Of a stretch of 64,000 bases of DNA, positions 39,796 to 50,973 are shown in pieces. Positions within the stretch are counted from its first letter, which is position 1. Every line of letters begins with the position of its first letter. Source of the stretch: Dickeya zeae NCPPB 2538 (GTDB taxonomy: Bacteria; Pseudomonadota; Gammaproteobacteria; Enterobacterales; Enterobacteriaceae); NCBI RefSeq assembly GCF_000406165.1, contig NZ_CM001977.1, forward strand, positions 2,927,064 to 2,991,063, in the 5' to 3' direction. Below the pieces are notes generated by a model. It ran no database searches, had not been told where the DNA came from, and saw nothing but the letters and a program-made list of their open reading frames with translations. The position numbers and the translations under genes are program-made.

Positions 39796-41631
39796 TCAGA
39801 ATGGGTATAGCCAAGGCACCATCACCACGCTAACGACCATCACTACCAGGGTGAACGGCACACCGACCCGAACAAAATCGCTGAAACGATATCCACCTGG
39901 TGCCAGTACCAGCGTATTCACCGGCGAGGAAACCGGCGTCATAAATGCAGCCGAAGCGGCAATCGCGATGATCATTGCAAACGGGTAAGGCGAAACCTGC
40001 ATCTGTTCTGCCGCGGCAATCGCAATTGGTGCCATCAATACCGCCGTCGCCGTGTTGGAAATAAACAACCCCGTCAGTGCGCACAGTAGAAACAGGCATA
40101 CCAGCATCACATGCGGCCCGGCATCACCGCCAATTTCCATCAGCCCTTTTACTACCAGCGCGACCCCACCGGTTTGCTGTAATGCCAGCGCAAACGGCAT
40201 CATCCCGACGATAAGAATCAGGCTCGGCCAGTGTACTGCGCGGTAGGCGCTTTCCATGTCGATACAGCGGAACTGCCCCATCAACAGACACGCAATCAAG
40301 GCAGCAATCGCGTTAGGAATTTCGTCGGTGAGCATCATCGCCACCATCAGCGCCAGACAAAATAACGCGTGTGGGGCCTGATTGCTGGCGGGGGCGACTT
40401 CATCGACTTCCGCTGGTAAATTGAGCACAATAAAATGACGCTTATGCTGATGCAGCAGACGGATGTTTTTCCAGTCGCCGATGACCAGCAGGATATCGCC
40501 CAGCTTTAACGCTTCGTCAGCCAGCGTCCCTTCCATCGCCTCACCGTCCCGGCGAATGCCGACAACCGTCAACCCATAGCGACTGCGAAATGCGACCTCT
40601 TGCAACGTTTTGCCCAAGAGCCCGGAGTCCGGGATAAGCGAGACCTCTGCCATACCGACATCGCGCGCCTGCTCAGAGAAATATTCGCCGCGCAGTACCA
40701 TCGGCTCCAGCCGCTGGGTGGCGCAAAACTCACGCAGGTCAACCTCCGACGCCGACATATCGACCAGCAACACATCATTGAGCCGTAACTCGCTATTACC
40801 ACTCACGCTCACCATAATGCGTCGGAACTTTTGCCAGCGTTCAATCCCGACCACATTGGCACCATAGCGCTGGCGTAATTGCAAATCGTCCAGACGTTGG
40901 CCGATGAGCGGTGATCCGGTTCGGATCGCCAGCCGACGCGCCCGCCCGGTCAGCCGATACTCCCTGATAAGGTCCCGAAACGTTTTACGCTTCCACCCGT
41001 CTTTCTGACCATCGCTATCTGTTGTGGTCAGCCAGAAACGCGCAACCAGCATATACACAATCCCGGTCAACAGAACGACGGCACCGATAGGCGTGACGCT
41101 AAAAAAACTGAACCCAGCCATTCCGGTTCGCATCAACTCACTGCTGACAACCATATTGGGTGGCGTCGCCACCAACGTCATCATCCCACTGATAAGGCCA
41201 GCGAAAGCCAGCGGCATCATCAGACGGGCTGGCGTCGTTTTCATTCGTGCGGCAACATTCAGCACCACGGGAATAAAAATAGCCACCACACCGGTCGAAC
41301 TCATGAAAGCCCCGAGCAGCGCTACCGTAAACATCAGCAGAATCAGCATGCGGGTTTCACTCTGCCCGGCCACACGCATCAACCAGTCGCCGACTTGATA
41401 AGCGACGCCCGTTCGCACCAGACCTTCACCAATCACAAACAATGCCGCTATCAGGAATACGTTTGGATCGCTGAAACCAATCAGTGCCTCCTGTAGCGTT
41501 AGCGTACCGCTCAAGACAAACGCGACAATCACCAGCAACGCGATCACATCCATGCGCAGCTTACCGGTGGCAAACAACACAATGGCAATCGATAACAGAA
41601 TGACGACCCAGACTAGCGAACTGCTCAACAT
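39796..41631 (-). CDS. yfbS: SLC13-type transporter YfbS with two TrkA-C domains
   Basis: A 611-residue inner-membrane protein of the divalent anion:Na+ symporter group. Membrane helices at about 5-190 and 400-611 flank a central soluble region with two TrkA-C (RCK_C) domains (about 205-385: [19 protein letters not shown] and [19 protein letters not shown]). SLC13 motifs [33 protein letters not shown] and [12 protein letters not shown] are present. The E. coli homologue has unknown substrate. The start has AGGAGGAGG just before ATG. It is convergent with yfbR. Confidence 0.94.
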   Translation of the reverse strand: MLSSSLVWVVILLSIAIVLFATGKLRMDVIALLVIVAFVLSGTLTLQEALIGFSDPNVFLIAALFVIGEGLVRTGVAYQVGDWLMRVAGQSETRMLILLMFTVALLGAFMSSTGVVAIFIPVVLNVAARMKTTPARLMMPLAFAGLISGMMTLVATPPNMVVSSELMRTGMAGFSFFSVTPIGAVVLLTGIVYMLVARFWLTTTDSDGQKDGWKRKTFRDLIREYRLTGRARRLAIRTGSPLIGQRLDDLQLRQRYGANVVGIERWQKFRRIMVSVSGNSELRLNDVLLVDMSASEVDLREFCATQRLEPMVLRGEYFSEQARDVGMAEVSLIPDSGLLGKTLQEVAFRSRYGLTVVGIRRDGEAMEGTLADEALKLGDILLVIGDWKNIRLLHQHKRHFIVLNLPAEVDEVAPASNQAPHALFCLALMVAMMLTDEIPNAIAALIACLLMGQFRCIDMESAYRAVHWPSLILIVGMMPFALALQQTGGVALVVKGLMEIGGDAGPHVMLVCLFLLCALTGLFISNTATAVLMAPIAIAAAEQMQVSPYPFAMIIAIAASAAFMTPVSSPVNTLVLAPGGYRFSDFVRVGVPFTLVVMVVSVVMVPWLYPF

Positions 41632-41723
41632 GCCTCCTCCTGACGTTAACGGTCCTTATTCATCAGGCGGCACTCCGGTCAGAAGTTGTTCCTCCAAGGG
41701 AGCCGCTTAAACCCAGAATGCCA

Positions 41724-41748
41724 TAAAAAAACCCTGACAAAGCAGGGT
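41724..41748 (-). terminator. Intrinsic terminator after yfbT
   Basis: On the minus strand ACCCTG pairs with CAGGGT (41731-41736 with 41743-41748), followed by a run of seven T. It separates yfbT from yfbS. Confidence 0.85.
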
Positions 41749-41777
41749 CTTGATCATGTTTAGCAGGGTTTACGTCA

Positions 41778-42434
41778 TCATTTCAGGGTGATATTCACCC
41801 AGCCCTCTGCTGTACGCGAAATCTGCAATTGCTCAAGAGAAGATAATGCGGCATCCACCTCATCCAAACGTGGCGTATCGGCTGGCGCCTTCACCGCGAT
41901 AACCTTGCACCCGGCGGCTAAGCCCGACAGCACACCGGCTGGCGCATCCTCCACTACGACACACTCTGCGGGTGACAGACCCAATCGTTCGGCACCCAGC
42001 AGATAAGCATCCGGGTTCGGTTTACCACGCGCCACCTGCTCTGCGGTAATAAACTCACGCGGAGCAGACAGCCCCGCCTCACGATGGCGAGCATGGGCAA
42101 TCGGCACCGTTCCTGACGTCACTATCGCCCACGGGATATCCAGTTCATCCAGACGAGTCAGCAACGCCTGTGCACCGGGCATAGCGACAATACCTGCCGT
42201 ATCCGTCGCTTCAACCTGCTCCAGCTCAACAAACTCTCGTTGGATAGTCTCTTCGCTGGCACCTGCCAGAAAATGACGCAACGAGGTAATAGCTTGTTTA
42301 CCATGAATAAAATCCAGGACCGTTTGCGGCGCGATATCATGATCTATGGCCCAGTTACTCCAGGCTCGTTCCACCGCAGGCAATGAATCCACCAGCGTGC
42401 CGTCAAGATCAAATAGAAAACCTTTACACTCCAC
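41778..42434 (-). CDS. hxpA: HAD family sugar-phosphate phosphatase YfbT/HxpA
   Basis: A haloacid-dehalogenase phosphatase of 218 residues that acts on hexitol and sugar phosphates in E. coli. The catalytic Asp9 and Asp11 lie in FDLDGTLVD. Motif II is VTSGT, with the third motif Lys in GKPNPDAY and the acidic pair in VVEDAPAG. A C1-type cap lies between residues 15 and 80. The start MECKGFLFDLDG is clear. It follows yfbU in the same direction, 38 bases apart. Confidence 0.93.
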   Translation of the reverse strand: MECKGFLFDLDGTLVDSLPAVERAWSNWAIDHDIAPQTVLDFIHGKQAITSLRHFLAGASEETIQREFVELEQVEATDTAGIVAMPGAQALLTRLDELDIPWAIVTSGTVPIAHARHREAGLSAPREFITAEQVARGKPNPDAYLLGAERLGLSPAECVVVEDAPAGVLSGLAAGCKVIAVKAPADTPRLDEVDAALSSLEQLQISRTAEGWVNITLK

Positions 42435-42472
42435 AAAAAGCCCCTTCTTTACTTATCTGCCCCTGAACCGAA

Positions 42473-42967
42473 TCAGGCATTGATGATTTGCGCGATCTCT
42501 ACCGCACTCAGGTGATACTGACGTGGGCAGGATTGCCAAATCGCCAGCATGCGGACGTATTTATCCCACATTTTGGTCTGTGAGTTAAAGCCATGTGTGC
42601 CGGAATCAAAATGAGGATAACGGCCTTCCACATGTACCATGAAGCGCACGTAACCAAGATAACGCGCCTCCGTTGCCGCATCGAACCCCAGAAACGCCAG
42701 GCGGCGCTCATCCATATCCGGTTTTTCTTTCAGGTTGGCCCAGGACACCTGCAACGCATGGTGCATTTCCATGACATTGATGAGGGTGCGGCATACATCT
42801 TCGCTCAAATCGCCAAAGTCGCGATCCAGCTCACGCATTTGCAACCCATATCCTCGCTCAATAATGGTTTGCAAACGACGGTAACGCTCTGCGTTATCGG
42901 GATCCAGCATCGACATCATTTTGTACTGGTTAGACAGGATAAGTCTTTGAGCATTGGTCATTTCCAT
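42473..42967 (-). CDS. yfbU: YfbU family protein
   Basis: A soluble 164-residue protein nearly identical to E. coli YfbU, whose role is not settled. It is all-helical, opening [18 protein letters not shown] and containing [25 protein letters not shown]. The start at 42967 (TGCACC context, GGAG seven bases upstream) drops an 18-codon upstream extension that has no homologue. It lies between yfbV and hxpA, all on the same strand. Confidence 0.94.
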   Translation of the reverse strand: MEMTNAQRLILSNQYKMMSMLDPDNAERYRRLQTIIERGYGLQMRELDRDFGDLSEDVCRTLINVMEMHHALQVSWANLKEKPDMDERRLAFLGFDAATEARYLGYVRFMVHVEGRYPHFDSGTHGFNSQTKMWDKYVRMLAIWQSCPRQYHLSAVEIAQIINA

Positions 42968-43103
42968 GGTGCACTCCTGAATCTGATTCCGACGAAAGGG
43001 ATATTGACAGCAGAATCGCACACTGACTGGCAGTCGTTTCTTGATTTAAAACAGAATCGAATGGAAAAAAACTCAGCGTCTTTGGCTAAAAACCGGGTTT
43101 ACA

Positions 43104-43559
43104 TCAAAGAGAGTCCAGGAATGTCTTATCAAGTTGCTTGAAGGCACGATTCAGCACATCCGCCAGCATCTGATAAGTGGGCTCCCCTTCCACCGGTGCC
43201 AACGCCATCCCCGACGCCAGCAGCTTATTACGAATTTCATGAAACCAGTGTAATAAAGAAGGCGGTAGCGGTGTCACCGAACGACGTCCCAGCCACCATA
43301 ACCCTTGCATTGGCAGGCTAAGCGCAAACAGAGCCGTTGCCACGCACGGACCTAATTGCCCGCCCAATCCAATTTGCCAGGTCAGGGTAAATACAGCCAG
43401 TGGCGGCATGATGCGAATGGCAAACCGGGTGGCTCGCACCACTCGATTTTCAGGAAACACCGGCGCCAGACGCTTATCCGCAGGCCAGGTTTTCATATAG
43501 TGCTGACCAAGACGGAACCGTTGTAGCCATCCTGTTTTATCGGAGGGTTTCGTTGTCAC
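43104..43559 (-). CDS. yfbV: YfbV (UPF0208) inner-membrane protein
   Basis: A membrane protein of 151 residues, in E. coli linked to Ter-domain chromosome organisation. Two hydrophobic segments occur at about 48-66 and 68-90. The C-terminus [16 protein letters not shown] is the family signature. The start is taken as GTG at 43559, read as Met, because TTGAGG lies 6 bases before and the length then equals E. coli YfbV. An upstream ATG at 43577 would add six residues. It is divergent from ackA. Confidence 0.92.
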   Translation of the reverse strand: MTTKPSDKTGWLQRFRLGQHYMKTWPADKRLAPVFPENRVVRATRFAIRIMPPLAVFTLTWQIGLGGQLGPCVATALFALSLPMQGLWWLGRRSVTPLPPSLLHWFHEIRNKLLASGMALAPVEGEPTYQMLADVLNRAFKQLDKTFLDSL

Positions 43560-44026
43560 GCTTAACCTCAATTTCATGTATAAAAAATAAAAAATTCGTA
43601 CAAATCACCAACTGCAATTGACAAACTTAAAATATATTTTGTGTTTAATGATTGCTATCGGTATCCTAAAATAGCCTTTTGGCCGCGATAAAAGCCGTCT
43701 GACGCCGTTTGGTATTCGCTGTCGTGTTACTGTCGTGTCTGTGTATTTTCAGGCAGCGTGTTACCCTGTCATTCAGCGAGTCGGGCCACTGTTGATTTAG
43801 CGCGCAGCCCCCTTCACGGGTATTTGCTGTCGCCGTTTTTTGCTGCGCCGATGTCACCTCGTCAGGGCGTCCATACGCCGCCAGTCGATCAACATCGGTG
43901 TTTTCCGTTGTCATGTCTGGAAAGTTGACCCGGCCATGATGTTAATCATAAATGTCAACCGTCTTCTGCGCTACGCTAGTCGTTGTATGACATTTTTTTA
44001 ACCATGTATAACAAGTAGGTACTTCC
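43560..44026. other. Spacer between yfbV and ackA
   Basis: The left 100 bases are AT-rich. From about 43665 to 43920 the composition is closer to coding DNA, with an 82-codon minus frame, but it has no ribosome site or recognisable product and is not called. The ackA promoter should lie to the right; the only -10-like hexamer seen (TATAAC at 44007-44012) is too close to the start codon to be trusted. Confidence 0.45.
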
Positions 44027-45229
44027 ATGTCGAGTAAGTTAGTACTGGTTCTTAACTGCGGTAGTTCTTCTCTGAAGTTCGCCATCATTGATGCCGTTAA
44101 CGGGGATGAATACCTGTCTGGTCTGGCCGAGTGTTTCAATCTGCCAGAAGCGCGCATCAAATGGAAAATCGATGGCGGCAAACAGGAAGCCGCACTGGGT
44201 GCCGGTGCCGCCCACAGTGAAGCACTGAGTTTTATCGTTAACACCATCCTCAGTCAGAAGCCGGAACTCTCCGCTCAACTGGTCGCGATTGGTCATCGTA
44301 TCGTACATGGCGGCGAGAAGTTCACCCAGTCCGCTGTGATCAACGACGAAGTGTTGCAGGGTATCAAAGATGCGGTTCCATTCGCACCGCTGCATAACCC
44401 GGCTCACCTGATCGGCATCGAAGAAGCACTGAAAGAATTCCCGCACCTGAAAGACAAGAACGTCGCTGTTTTCGACACCGCGTTCCATCAGACTATGCCG
44501 GAAGAAGCCTACCTGTACGCCCTGCCGTACAAATTATACAAAGAACATCACATCCGTCGTTACGGCGCTCACGGTACCAGCCACTACTTTGTTTCCCGTG
44601 AAGCGGCAAAAGTCCTGAACAAGCCGGTAGACGAACTGAACGTCATTACCTGCCATCTGGGCAACGGCGGTTCCGTTAGCGCGATTCGCAACGGCAAATG
44701 CGTTGATACCTCTATGGGTCTGACACCGCTGGAAGGTCTGGTGATGGGTACCCGCAGTGGTGACATCGACCCGGCGGTGGTTTTCCACCTGCACGATTCT
44801 CTGGGTATGAGCGTAGACAGCATCAACAAACTGCTGACCAAAGAATCCGGCCTGCTGGGCCTGACTGAAGTGACCAGCGACTGCCGTTACGTGGAAGATA
44901 ACTACGAAACCAAAGAAGACGCCAAGCGCGCGATGAACGTGTACTGCCACCGTCTGGCGAAGTACATCGGTTCTTACTCCGCACTGATGGAAGGCCGTCT
45001 GGACGCGGTTATCTTCACCGGTGGTATCGGTGAAAACGCTGCCATGGTCCGTGAGCTGACGCTGAAGCAACTGGGTCTGCTGGGCTTCGAAGTTGACCAC
45101 GAGCGTAACCTGGCTGCCCGCTTCGGCAAAGGCGGCAACATCGCTAAAGACGGCACCCGTCCGGCATTGGTTATCCCGACCAACGAAGAACTGGTCATCG
45201 CTCAGGATGCACTGAGCCTGACCGCCTAA
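44027..45229 (+). CDS. ackA: Acetate kinase AckA
   Basis: Converts acetyl phosphate and ADP to acetate and ATP, the last step of overflow acetate production. The 400-residue product starts [19 protein letters not shown] with the acetokinase phosphate-binding loop, and shows [10 protein letters not shown] with active-site Arg, and [14 protein letters not shown] with His. GAHGTSH and GGIGENAA line the adenosine site. AGGT precedes the ATG by 6 bases. pta follows 89 bases downstream, after a hairpin. Confidence 0.98.
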   Translation: MSSKLVLVLNCGSSSLKFAIIDAVNGDEYLSGLAECFNLPEARIKWKIDGGKQEAALGAGAAHSEALSFIVNTILSQKPELSAQLVAIGHRIVHGGEKFTQSAVINDEVLQGIKDAVPFAPLHNPAHLIGIEEALKEFPHLKDKNVAVFDTAFHQTMPEEAYLYALPYKLYKEHHIRRYGAHGTSHYFVSREAAKVLNKPVDELNVITCHLGNGGSVSAIRNGKCVDTSMGLTPLEGLVMGTRSGDIDPAVVFHLHDSLGMSVDSINKLLTKESGLLGLTEVTSDCRYVEDNYETKEDAKRAMNVYCHRLAKYIGSYSALMEGRLDAVIFTGGIGENAAMVRELTLKQLGLLGFEVDHERNLAARFGKGGNIAKDGTRPALVIPTNEELVIAQDALSLTA

Positions 45230-45238
45230 GTCTCCCCC

Positions 45239-45264
45239 ACTCCGTCAGCCCAGGCTGACGGAGT
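45239..45264 (+). terminator. Hairpin between ackA and pta
   Basis: ACTCCGTCAGCC (45239-45250) pairs perfectly with GGCTGACGGAGT (45253-45264), with just CA between them and TGTTTTA after. The drawn stem would open one or two pairs to form a loop. It may partly terminate ackA transcripts before pta. Confidence 0.65.
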
Positions 45265-45318
45265 TGTTTTAGCAGCATCGTTTTTGAACAACGAGCAACC
45301 GCAAACAGAGGTTAAGCC

Positions 45319-47460
45319 GTGTCCCGTACAATCATGTTGATTCCTACTGGCACCAGCGTGGGCCTGACCAGCGTCAGCCTGGGTGTCATTCGTTCCATGG
45401 AACAAAAAGGCGTGCGTCTGAGCGTATTCAAGCCTATCGCCCAGCCACGTTCCGGTGATAGCACACTGGATCAGACCACCACTATCGTTCGCGCCACATC
45501 CGCCATTCCAGCCGCTGAACCGCTGGCAATGAGCTACGTGGAATCCATGCTGAGCAGCAACCAGCAGGACGTTCTGCTGGAAGAGATCATCGCTCGCTAC
45601 CACGAAAACACTAAAGACGCAGAAGTCGTGTTGGTTGAAGGTCTGGTTCCGACCCGTAAACACCAGTTCGCCAACGCGCTGAACTATGAAATCGCCAAAA
45701 CGCTGAACGCGGAAATCGTCTTCGTACTGGCGCTGGGTAATGACTCCCCGGCACAGTTGAAAGAGCGTATCGACATCGCCCGTTCCAGCTTCGGCGGTAG
45801 CAAGAACAAAAACATCACCGGCGTTATCATCAACAAACTGAATGCACCGGTCGATGAACAGGGTCGCACCCGTCCTGATCTGTCTGAGATCTTTGACGAT
45901 TCGACCAAAGCCAGCGTGGCCAACATCGATCCGAAGCTGCTGTTTGCCAACAGCCCGCTGCCGATTCTGGGTTGCGTACCCTGGAGTTTCGATCTGATCG
46001 CCACCCGCGCTATCGATATGGCCAACCACCTGAACGCACGCGTGATCAACACCGGCGACATTCAGACCCGTCGCGTGAAATCGGTAACGTTCTGCGCCCG
46101 CAGCATTCCGCACATGCTGGAACATTTCCGCCCTGGTTCACTGTTGGTGACCTCTGCTGACCGTCCGGATGTACTGGTTGCTGCCTGTCTGGCTGCCATG
46201 AACGGTGTTGAAATCGGTGCCCTGCTGCTGACCGGCGGTTACGAAATCGACCCGGCTATTAGCAAGCTGTGCGAACGTGCCTTCCAGACCGGCCTGCCGG
46301 TGTTCATGGTCAAGACCAATACCTGGCAGACCTCACTGAACCTGCAGAGCTTCAATCTGGAACTGCCGCCGGACGACCATGAGCGTGTGGAAAAAGTGCA
46401 GGAATACGTGGCCCGCCACATCGATGCCCAGTGGATCGACTCCCTGACCGCCACCTCTGAGCGTTCACGTCGCCTGTCTCCGCCAGCGTTCCGCTATCAG
46501 CTGACCGAACTGGCACGTCAGGCTGGCAAACGTATCGTTCTGCCGGAAGGCGACGAACCGCGTACCGTTAAAGCTGCTTCCATCTGTGCCGAACGCGGTA
46601 TCGCACAGTGTGTGCTGTTGGGCAACCCGGATGAAATCCAGCGTGTCGCCGCTGCACAGGGTGTAGAACTGGGCAAAGGTATCGAGATTATCGACCCGGT
46701 TGAAGCCCGTGAACGCTATGTCCCGCGTCTGGTTGAACTGCGTAAGAGCAAAGGCATGACCGAAGTGGTCGCCCGCGAACAACTCGAAGACAACGTGGTT
46801 CTGGGTACCCTGATGCTGGAACAAGGCGAAGTTGACGGTCTGGTTTCCGGTGCCGTTCACACTACCGCTAACACCATTCGTCCGCCGTTGCAGTTGATCA
46901 AAACCGCACCGGGCAGCTCACTGGTGTCTTCCGTGTTCTTCATGCTGCTGCCAGAACAGGTGCTGGTGTATGGCGACTGCGCCATCAACCCGGACCCGAC
47001 TGCTGAACAGCTGGCTGAAATCGCTATCCAGTCCGCCGACTCGGCTGCCGCTTTCGGCATCGACCCGCGTGTGGCGATGATCTCCTACTCCACCGGTAAC
47101 TCTGGTGCGGGCAGCGATGTAGATAAAGTTCGTGAAGCAACCCGTCTGGCGCAGGAAAAACGCCCGGATCTGGTCATCGATGGTCCGCTGCAGTATGACG
47201 CGGCTATCATGGCTGACGTTGCACAGTCCAAAGCACCGAACTCACCGGTTGCGGGTAAAGCCACCGTGTTCGTGTTCCCGGACCTCAACACCGGTAACAC
47301 CACTTACAAAGCGGTACAGCGTTCTGCCGACCTGATTTCCATCGGGCCAATGCTGCAAGGCATGCGTAAACCGGTTAACGACCTGTCCCGTGGCGCACTG
47401 GTAGACGATATCGTCTATACCGTAGCCCTGACTGCTATTCAGGCTACCCAGATTGCCTGA
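45319..47460 (+). CDS. pta: Phosphate acetyltransferase Pta
   Basis: Interconverts acetyl-CoA and acetyl phosphate. The 713-residue form has three parts: an N-terminal P-loop NTPase-like domain ([22 protein letters not shown]), a DRTGG regulatory domain around 220-330, and the C-terminal catalytic PTA domain from about 390, with [12 protein letters not shown] and [19 protein letters not shown]. The long form is the enteric type. It is co-directional with ackA. Confidence 0.98.
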   Translation: MSRTIMLIPTGTSVGLTSVSLGVIRSMEQKGVRLSVFKPIAQPRSGDSTLDQTTTIVRATSAIPAAEPLAMSYVESMLSSNQQDVLLEEIIARYHENTKDAEVVLVEGLVPTRKHQFANALNYEIAKTLNAEIVFVLALGNDSPAQLKERIDIARSSFGGSKNKNITGVIINKLNAPVDEQGRTRPDLSEIFDDSTKASVANIDPKLLFANSPLPILGCVPWSFDLIATRAIDMANHLNARVINTGDIQTRRVKSVTFCARSIPHMLEHFRPGSLLVTSADRPDVLVAACLAAMNGVEIGALLLTGGYEIDPAISKLCERAFQTGLPVFMVKTNTWQTSLNLQSFNLELPPDDHERVEKVQEYVARHIDAQWIDSLTATSERSRRLSPPAFRYQLTELARQAGKRIVLPEGDEPRTVKAASICAERGIAQCVLLGNPDEIQRVAAAQGVELGKGIEIIDPVEARERYVPRLVELRKSKGMTEVVAREQLEDNVVLGTLMLEQGEVDGLVSGAVHTTANTIRPPLQLIKTAPGSSLVSSVFFMLLPEQVLVYGDCAINPDPTAEQLAEIAIQSADSAAAFGIDPRVAMISYSTGNSGAGSDVDKVREATRLAQEKRPDLVIDGPLQYDAAIMADVAQSKAPNSPVAGKATVFVFPDLNTGNTTYKAVQRSADLISIGPMLQGMRKPVNDLSRGALVDDIVYTVALTAIQATQIA

Positions 47461-47510
47461 TGAGGGTGTGTGGCGGCGCATCAACTGATACGTCGCTACG
47501 ACAGGAACAC

Positions 47511-47538
47511 AAACGCCAGCATCCGCTGGCGTTTTTTA
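47511..47538 (+). terminator. Intrinsic terminator after pta
   Basis: AACGCCAGC (47512-47520) pairs with GCTGGCGTT (47525-47533) over ATCC, then TTTTATT. It is 51 bases after the pta stop and just before the convergent yfcD. Confidence 0.9.
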
Positions 47539-47565
47539 TTCAACCCATCGTCACCGTAACGACAA

Positions 47566-48180
47566 TTAATGCTCTTCTTCTACGGTATCATGGTCTTGTG
47601 TTCCGCTCGGCTCCTCGTTTTGAGCGCGTGACGTCACACGTGTCGGCTTGATGTAATCATTGTTGCTGCCACTGTTGCGGCTTAGCCAAAGCGACAACGC
47701 TTTGAGTGAATCCGGGGTGAACTCATCACAACGTGCGGTAATCTCCTCCGGTGTCAGCCAGCTCACCTCGTCAATTTCTTCGGCTTGCAGGGCAAACGGG
47801 CCATGCATGACGCAACTGAACAACGCGCCCCACACCCGGCAATCATCGCTTTCATAATAAAACAGGCCGTGTTCGGCAAACGGAACACCCGCGATACCCA
47901 ATTCCTCTTCCGCCTCACGGCGCGCCGACTCCAGCAGATTCTCACCCGTTTGCACCACGCCGCCTGCGGTTGCATCCAGCCAGCCGGGGTAAAAATCTTT
48001 GGTTTCGGTACGGCGCTGGACCAGAATCTTGCCCATGCCATCATGTACGACAATATAGGTAGCGCGGTGTCGCAGATGCTGAGCACGCATCTGTTGGCGG
48101 CTAGACTGGGCAATCACCTCGTTGTTCTCATCAACGATGTCGACCCACTCTGTACCTGCCGTCTGTGTTTGTTCCACCAT
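47566..48180 (-). CDS. yfcD: Nudix hydrolase YfcD
   Basis: A 204-residue Nudix protein. The Nudix box is [23 protein letters not shown], with all family Glu residues. Substrate is unknown; related proteins act on IPP-like or nucleotide compounds. The sequence matches E. coli YfcD to about residue 165, after which an additional polar tail of about 25 residues ends [12 protein letters not shown] 48180 ([16 protein letters not shown]) is preferred; an upstream ATG adds eight residues. Confidence 0.93.
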   Translation of the reverse strand: MVEQTQTAGTEWVDIVDENNEVIAQSSRQQMRAQHLRHRATYIVVHDGMGKILVQRRTETKDFYPGWLDATAGGVVQTGENLLESARREAEEELGIAGVPFAEHGLFYYESDDCRVWGALFSCVMHGPFALQAEEIDEVSWLTPEEITARCDEFTPDSLKALSLWLSRNSGSNNDYIKPTRVTSRAQNEEPSGTQDHDTVEEEH

Positions 48181-48273
48181 CCTCTGAAACCCTTTCGTCA
48201 TCACGCGCTGATGCGCATCTGTTTTTAGAAATATTGGAATTATCGATGTAACCTGAGAGTAGTAGCGTCTAAA

Positions 48274-48825
48274 TTAGTGGCTAATCACAACCTGCGCAAT
48301 AGCCTCCCCACCGTGTAATGGCACAACCTGCAACACGCCATTGTCCAGTAAGCCGTAACTGGCAGGGTAACCGCCCTTCGGCAAGCTAACAGAACCGGGG
48401 TTGAAGCAAAAAATATCATCACGCCGCTCGGCTACCGGGATATGGGTATGACCAAACACCAGCACATCACCGGCGTGCAGCGGTGGTCGTTTTTCCGGAT
48501 GATAAAGGTGCCCGTGGGTCAAAAACAAGCGATTGCCTGGCAGCAGCACCTGTTGCCAGGGGGCGGTAATGGGGAATTGCAGCAGCATCTGGTCAACCTC
48601 ACTGTCACAATTACCCCGAACCGCCATAATCTGCGACGCATAACGGTTCAATAAACTCGCCACATCCGCAGGTTGATAGCGATCCGGCAACGGGTTGCGG
48701 GGGCCGTGATTAAGAAAATCGCCCAGCAGAATCAGCCAGTCAGCGCCGCTTTGTTCAAAACGGTCCAACAGGGTTTCAGTGGCTGACAGTGAGCCATGCA
48801 AGTCAGAGGCAAACATCAGTTTCAT
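48274..48825 (-). CDS. yfcE: Phosphodiesterase YfcE
   Basis: A calcineurin-like metallophosphoesterase of 183 residues; E. coli YfcE hydrolyses bis-pNPP in the presence of Mn2+. The metal motifs run in order: SDLHG, GDFLNHG, GNCD, LTHGH and GHTH. ATG 48825 (MKLMFASDLHGS) is the family start; the upstream 21 codons are not conserved. It lies 93 bases upstream of yfcD in the same direction. Confidence 0.95.
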   Translation of the reverse strand: MKLMFASDLHGSLSATETLLDRFEQSGADWLILLGDFLNHGPRNPLPDRYQPADVASLLNRYASQIMAVRGNCDSEVDQMLLQFPITAPWQQVLLPGNRLFLTHGHLYHPEKRPPLHAGDVLVFGHTHIPVAERRDDIFCFNPGSVSLPKGGYPASYGLLDNGVLQVVPLHGGEAIAQVVISH

Positions 48826-49077
48826 GGTTCTATCCCGATGTGTGAATACATTCAGTCTCGCTATAGTACCAAAAACCCATGTCATCACATGGCAAAATTA
48901 TCAGCCCTGACGCTTTTCATTCAACCACGATAACGCCGTGCTATCTGTATGAAAGAAAAAGAATAGCCATAACGGTTATTTATGTTTTATCCACTAAGGT
49001 GCTAGGCTTTTGTCTGCTAACTGCTTTTCGGAGTCCTCAGCCTCAAGGCAATGATTCCCCCACTGGAGAGATGATTC

Positions 49078-49707
49078 ATGATTGATGTGTATTATGCCCC
49101 GACGCCTAACGGTCACAAAATCACCCTGTTCCTGGAAGAAGCACAACTACCTTACCAATTGCACAGGGTCGATATCAGCGCAGGCGACCAGTTTAAACCG
49201 GCGTTCCTGGCAATTTCCCCGAATAACAAAATCCCCGCGATTGTGGATAACCAACCGGCAGATCAGGGCGCTCCGCTCAGCCTGTTCGAATCTGGGGCTA
49301 TCTTGCTCTATCTGGCGGAAAAAACCGGCAAACTATTGAGTACCGACATGCGGGAGCGCGCTACCACCCTACAATGGTTATTCTGGCAAATGGCAGGCTT
49401 TGGCCCAATGCTGGGACAAAACCATCATTTCAATCACTATGCTCCGCAGCCGGTGCCCTATGCTATCGACCGCTATCAGAAAGAAACGGAACGGCTATAC
49501 GGTGTGTTGAACAAGCAGTTGTCCGAGCACACCTGGCTGGCTGGCAATACGTACAGTATTGCCGATATCGCTACCTATCCCTGGGTGGTGTCACATGAAC
49601 GCCAGCGAATTGATCTTAACGACTTCCCGGCGGTGAAAAGCTGGTTTGAACGCATTCGCGAACGTCCGGCCACAGAGCGAGCCTATCAACTGGCCGCAAA
49701 AGCCTGA
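49078..49707 (+). CDS. yfcG: GST-like disulfide-bond oxidoreductase YfcG
   Basis: A glutathione S-transferase-fold protein of 209 residues with disulfide reductase activity in E. coli. The N-terminal thioredoxin half opens MIDVYYAPTPNGHKITLFLEEA and has the glutathione loop NNKIPAIVD and ESGAILLYLAEKTG. The C-terminal helical half has QWLFWQMAGFGPMLGQNHHFNHYAPQ. GGAGAG lies 7 bases before the ATG. E. coli folX, which stands beside it there, is absent. Confidence 0.95.
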   Translation: MIDVYYAPTPNGHKITLFLEEAQLPYQLHRVDISAGDQFKPAFLAISPNNKIPAIVDNQPADQGAPLSLFESGAILLYLAEKTGKLLSTDMRERATTLQWLFWQMAGFGPMLGQNHHFNHYAPQPVPYAIDRYQKETERLYGVLNKQLSEHTWLAGNTYSIADIATYPWVVSHERQRIDLNDFPAVKSWFERIRERPATERAYQLAAKA

Positions 49708-49727
49708 TAGACACCGAATGAGAAGCC

Positions 49728-49760
49728 CCACGCCCGGTTAATCGGGCGTGGTTTATTCTT
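49728..49760 (+). terminator. Intrinsic terminator after yfcG
   Basis: CCACGCCCG (49728-49736) pairs with CGGGCGTGG (49743-49751) over 6 bases, followed by TTTATTCTT. The remaining stretch to yfcH (49761-50023) shows no gene; it must hold the yfcH promoter. Confidence 0.85.
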
Positions 49761-50023
49761 GCACACCATCCCTTCACTCTCGATTATCATCTCGCGGATT
49801 ATCGCGACGCTTTCTGTTGTTATCCCATCACGCTATGCTGTTTCAGCTAAGCGGAAAAGTGCTTGTTCCGCTGATAAAAATTCCCTGAGATGTGGGTAAT
49901 ATCACCGGCAGGTACAGATGAATCATCTATGCTGAAATCAGAGTGGGTCAACGCGATTCCAGCGTATAAAGCACCACCGTCAATTCCAGGGGAATAACCT
50001 GATACACAAAGCGAGGCCAGCAT

Positions 50024-50932
50024 ATGAAGCTACTGATTACCGGAGGAACCGGCCTTATTGGGCGTCATCTGATTGCGCGTTTGTTGTCCCTGTCACATCA
50101 GGTCACCGTCGTTTCCCGCTCGCCAGAACGCGCACGACGACTCTTGGGCGATAAGGTTACGTATTGGCATGGACTGGAAGATAAGACCTCGTTGGATGGC
50201 TTCGATGGCGTTATCAATCTGGCGGGGGAGCCTATCGCCGATAAGCGCTGGACCAAAGCCCAGAAAGCCCGTCTGTGCCATAGCCGCTGGGACATCACCC
50301 AGCAACTGGCACAGCTGATCCGCCATAGCCAGACGCCGCCCGCGGTGTTTTTGTCCGGCTCAGCCGTTGGCTATTACGGCGATCAGGGGCAAGCGCTGGT
50401 GACTGAAGATGAGCCACCTCACGATGACTTTACCCATGAGCTCTGCGCCCGTTGGGAAGCACTGGCGCTGGAGGCAGAAAGCGATAAGACCCGTGTATGC
50501 CTGATGCGTACCGGGGTGGTGCTATCGGCAGAAGGCGGCGCGCTGGCAAAAATGCTACCGGTTTTCCGCCTCGGGTTAGGTGGCCCGATAGGCTCTGGCA
50601 GGCAATACCTGCCATGGATTCATATCGATGATATGACCAACGCGATTTTATACCTGCTGGATACCCCCATGCTGAACGGCCCCTTCAACATGGTGTCGCC
50701 CTATCCGGTGCGTAACGAGAAATTCTCCGCCATGCTGGCGAATGTGTTGGATCGCCCTGGCTTTATGCGCACGCCTGGCTGGGCGCTCAGAATACTGATG
50801 GGCGAAGCTGCGACACTGTTACTGGGCGGACAGCGGGCCATTCCCCAGCAACTGGAGAAAGCCGGATTCGGTTTTCGCTTTTTTGAGCTGGAAGAAGCCT
50901 TGAACGACTTGTTGCACCCTCGCGCCAGCTGA
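50024..50932 (+). CDS. yfcH: YfcH, NAD(P)-dependent epimerase family (TIGR01777)
   Basis: An SDR-like epimerase/dehydratase of 302 residues. The dinucleotide motif [10 protein letters not shown] is at residues 7-16, with [18 protein letters not shown] and the Arg-Thr-Gly-Val-Val-Leu block following, then a DUF1731 C-terminal domain (about 250-295) with [13 protein letters not shown]. The function is unknown; it is related to the cell-division-linked SulA-like epimerases only by name in some annotations. GCGAGG precedes the ATG. It converges on hisP with a 41-base gap. Confidence 0.93.
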   Translation: MKLLITGGTGLIGRHLIARLLSLSHQVTVVSRSPERARRLLGDKVTYWHGLEDKTSLDGFDGVINLAGEPIADKRWTKAQKARLCHSRWDITQQLAQLIRHSQTPPAVFLSGSAVGYYGDQGQALVTEDEPPHDDFTHELCARWEALALEAESDKTRVCLMRTGVVLSAEGGALAKMLPVFRLGLGGPIGSGRQYLPWIHIDDMTNAILYLLDTPMLNGPFNMVSPYPVRNEKFSAMLANVLDRPGFMRTPGWALRILMGEAATLLLGGQRAIPQQLEKAGFGFRFFELEEALNDLLHPRAS

Positions 50933-50973
50933 GTGGTCTCAACCCGCGCGAGGAGCAAGTGACGTGCGCCGCG

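Noticed and set aside
43666..43914. 82-codon minus frame upstream of ackA
   Set aside because: Coding-like base composition but no ribosome site or family features; left as spacer.
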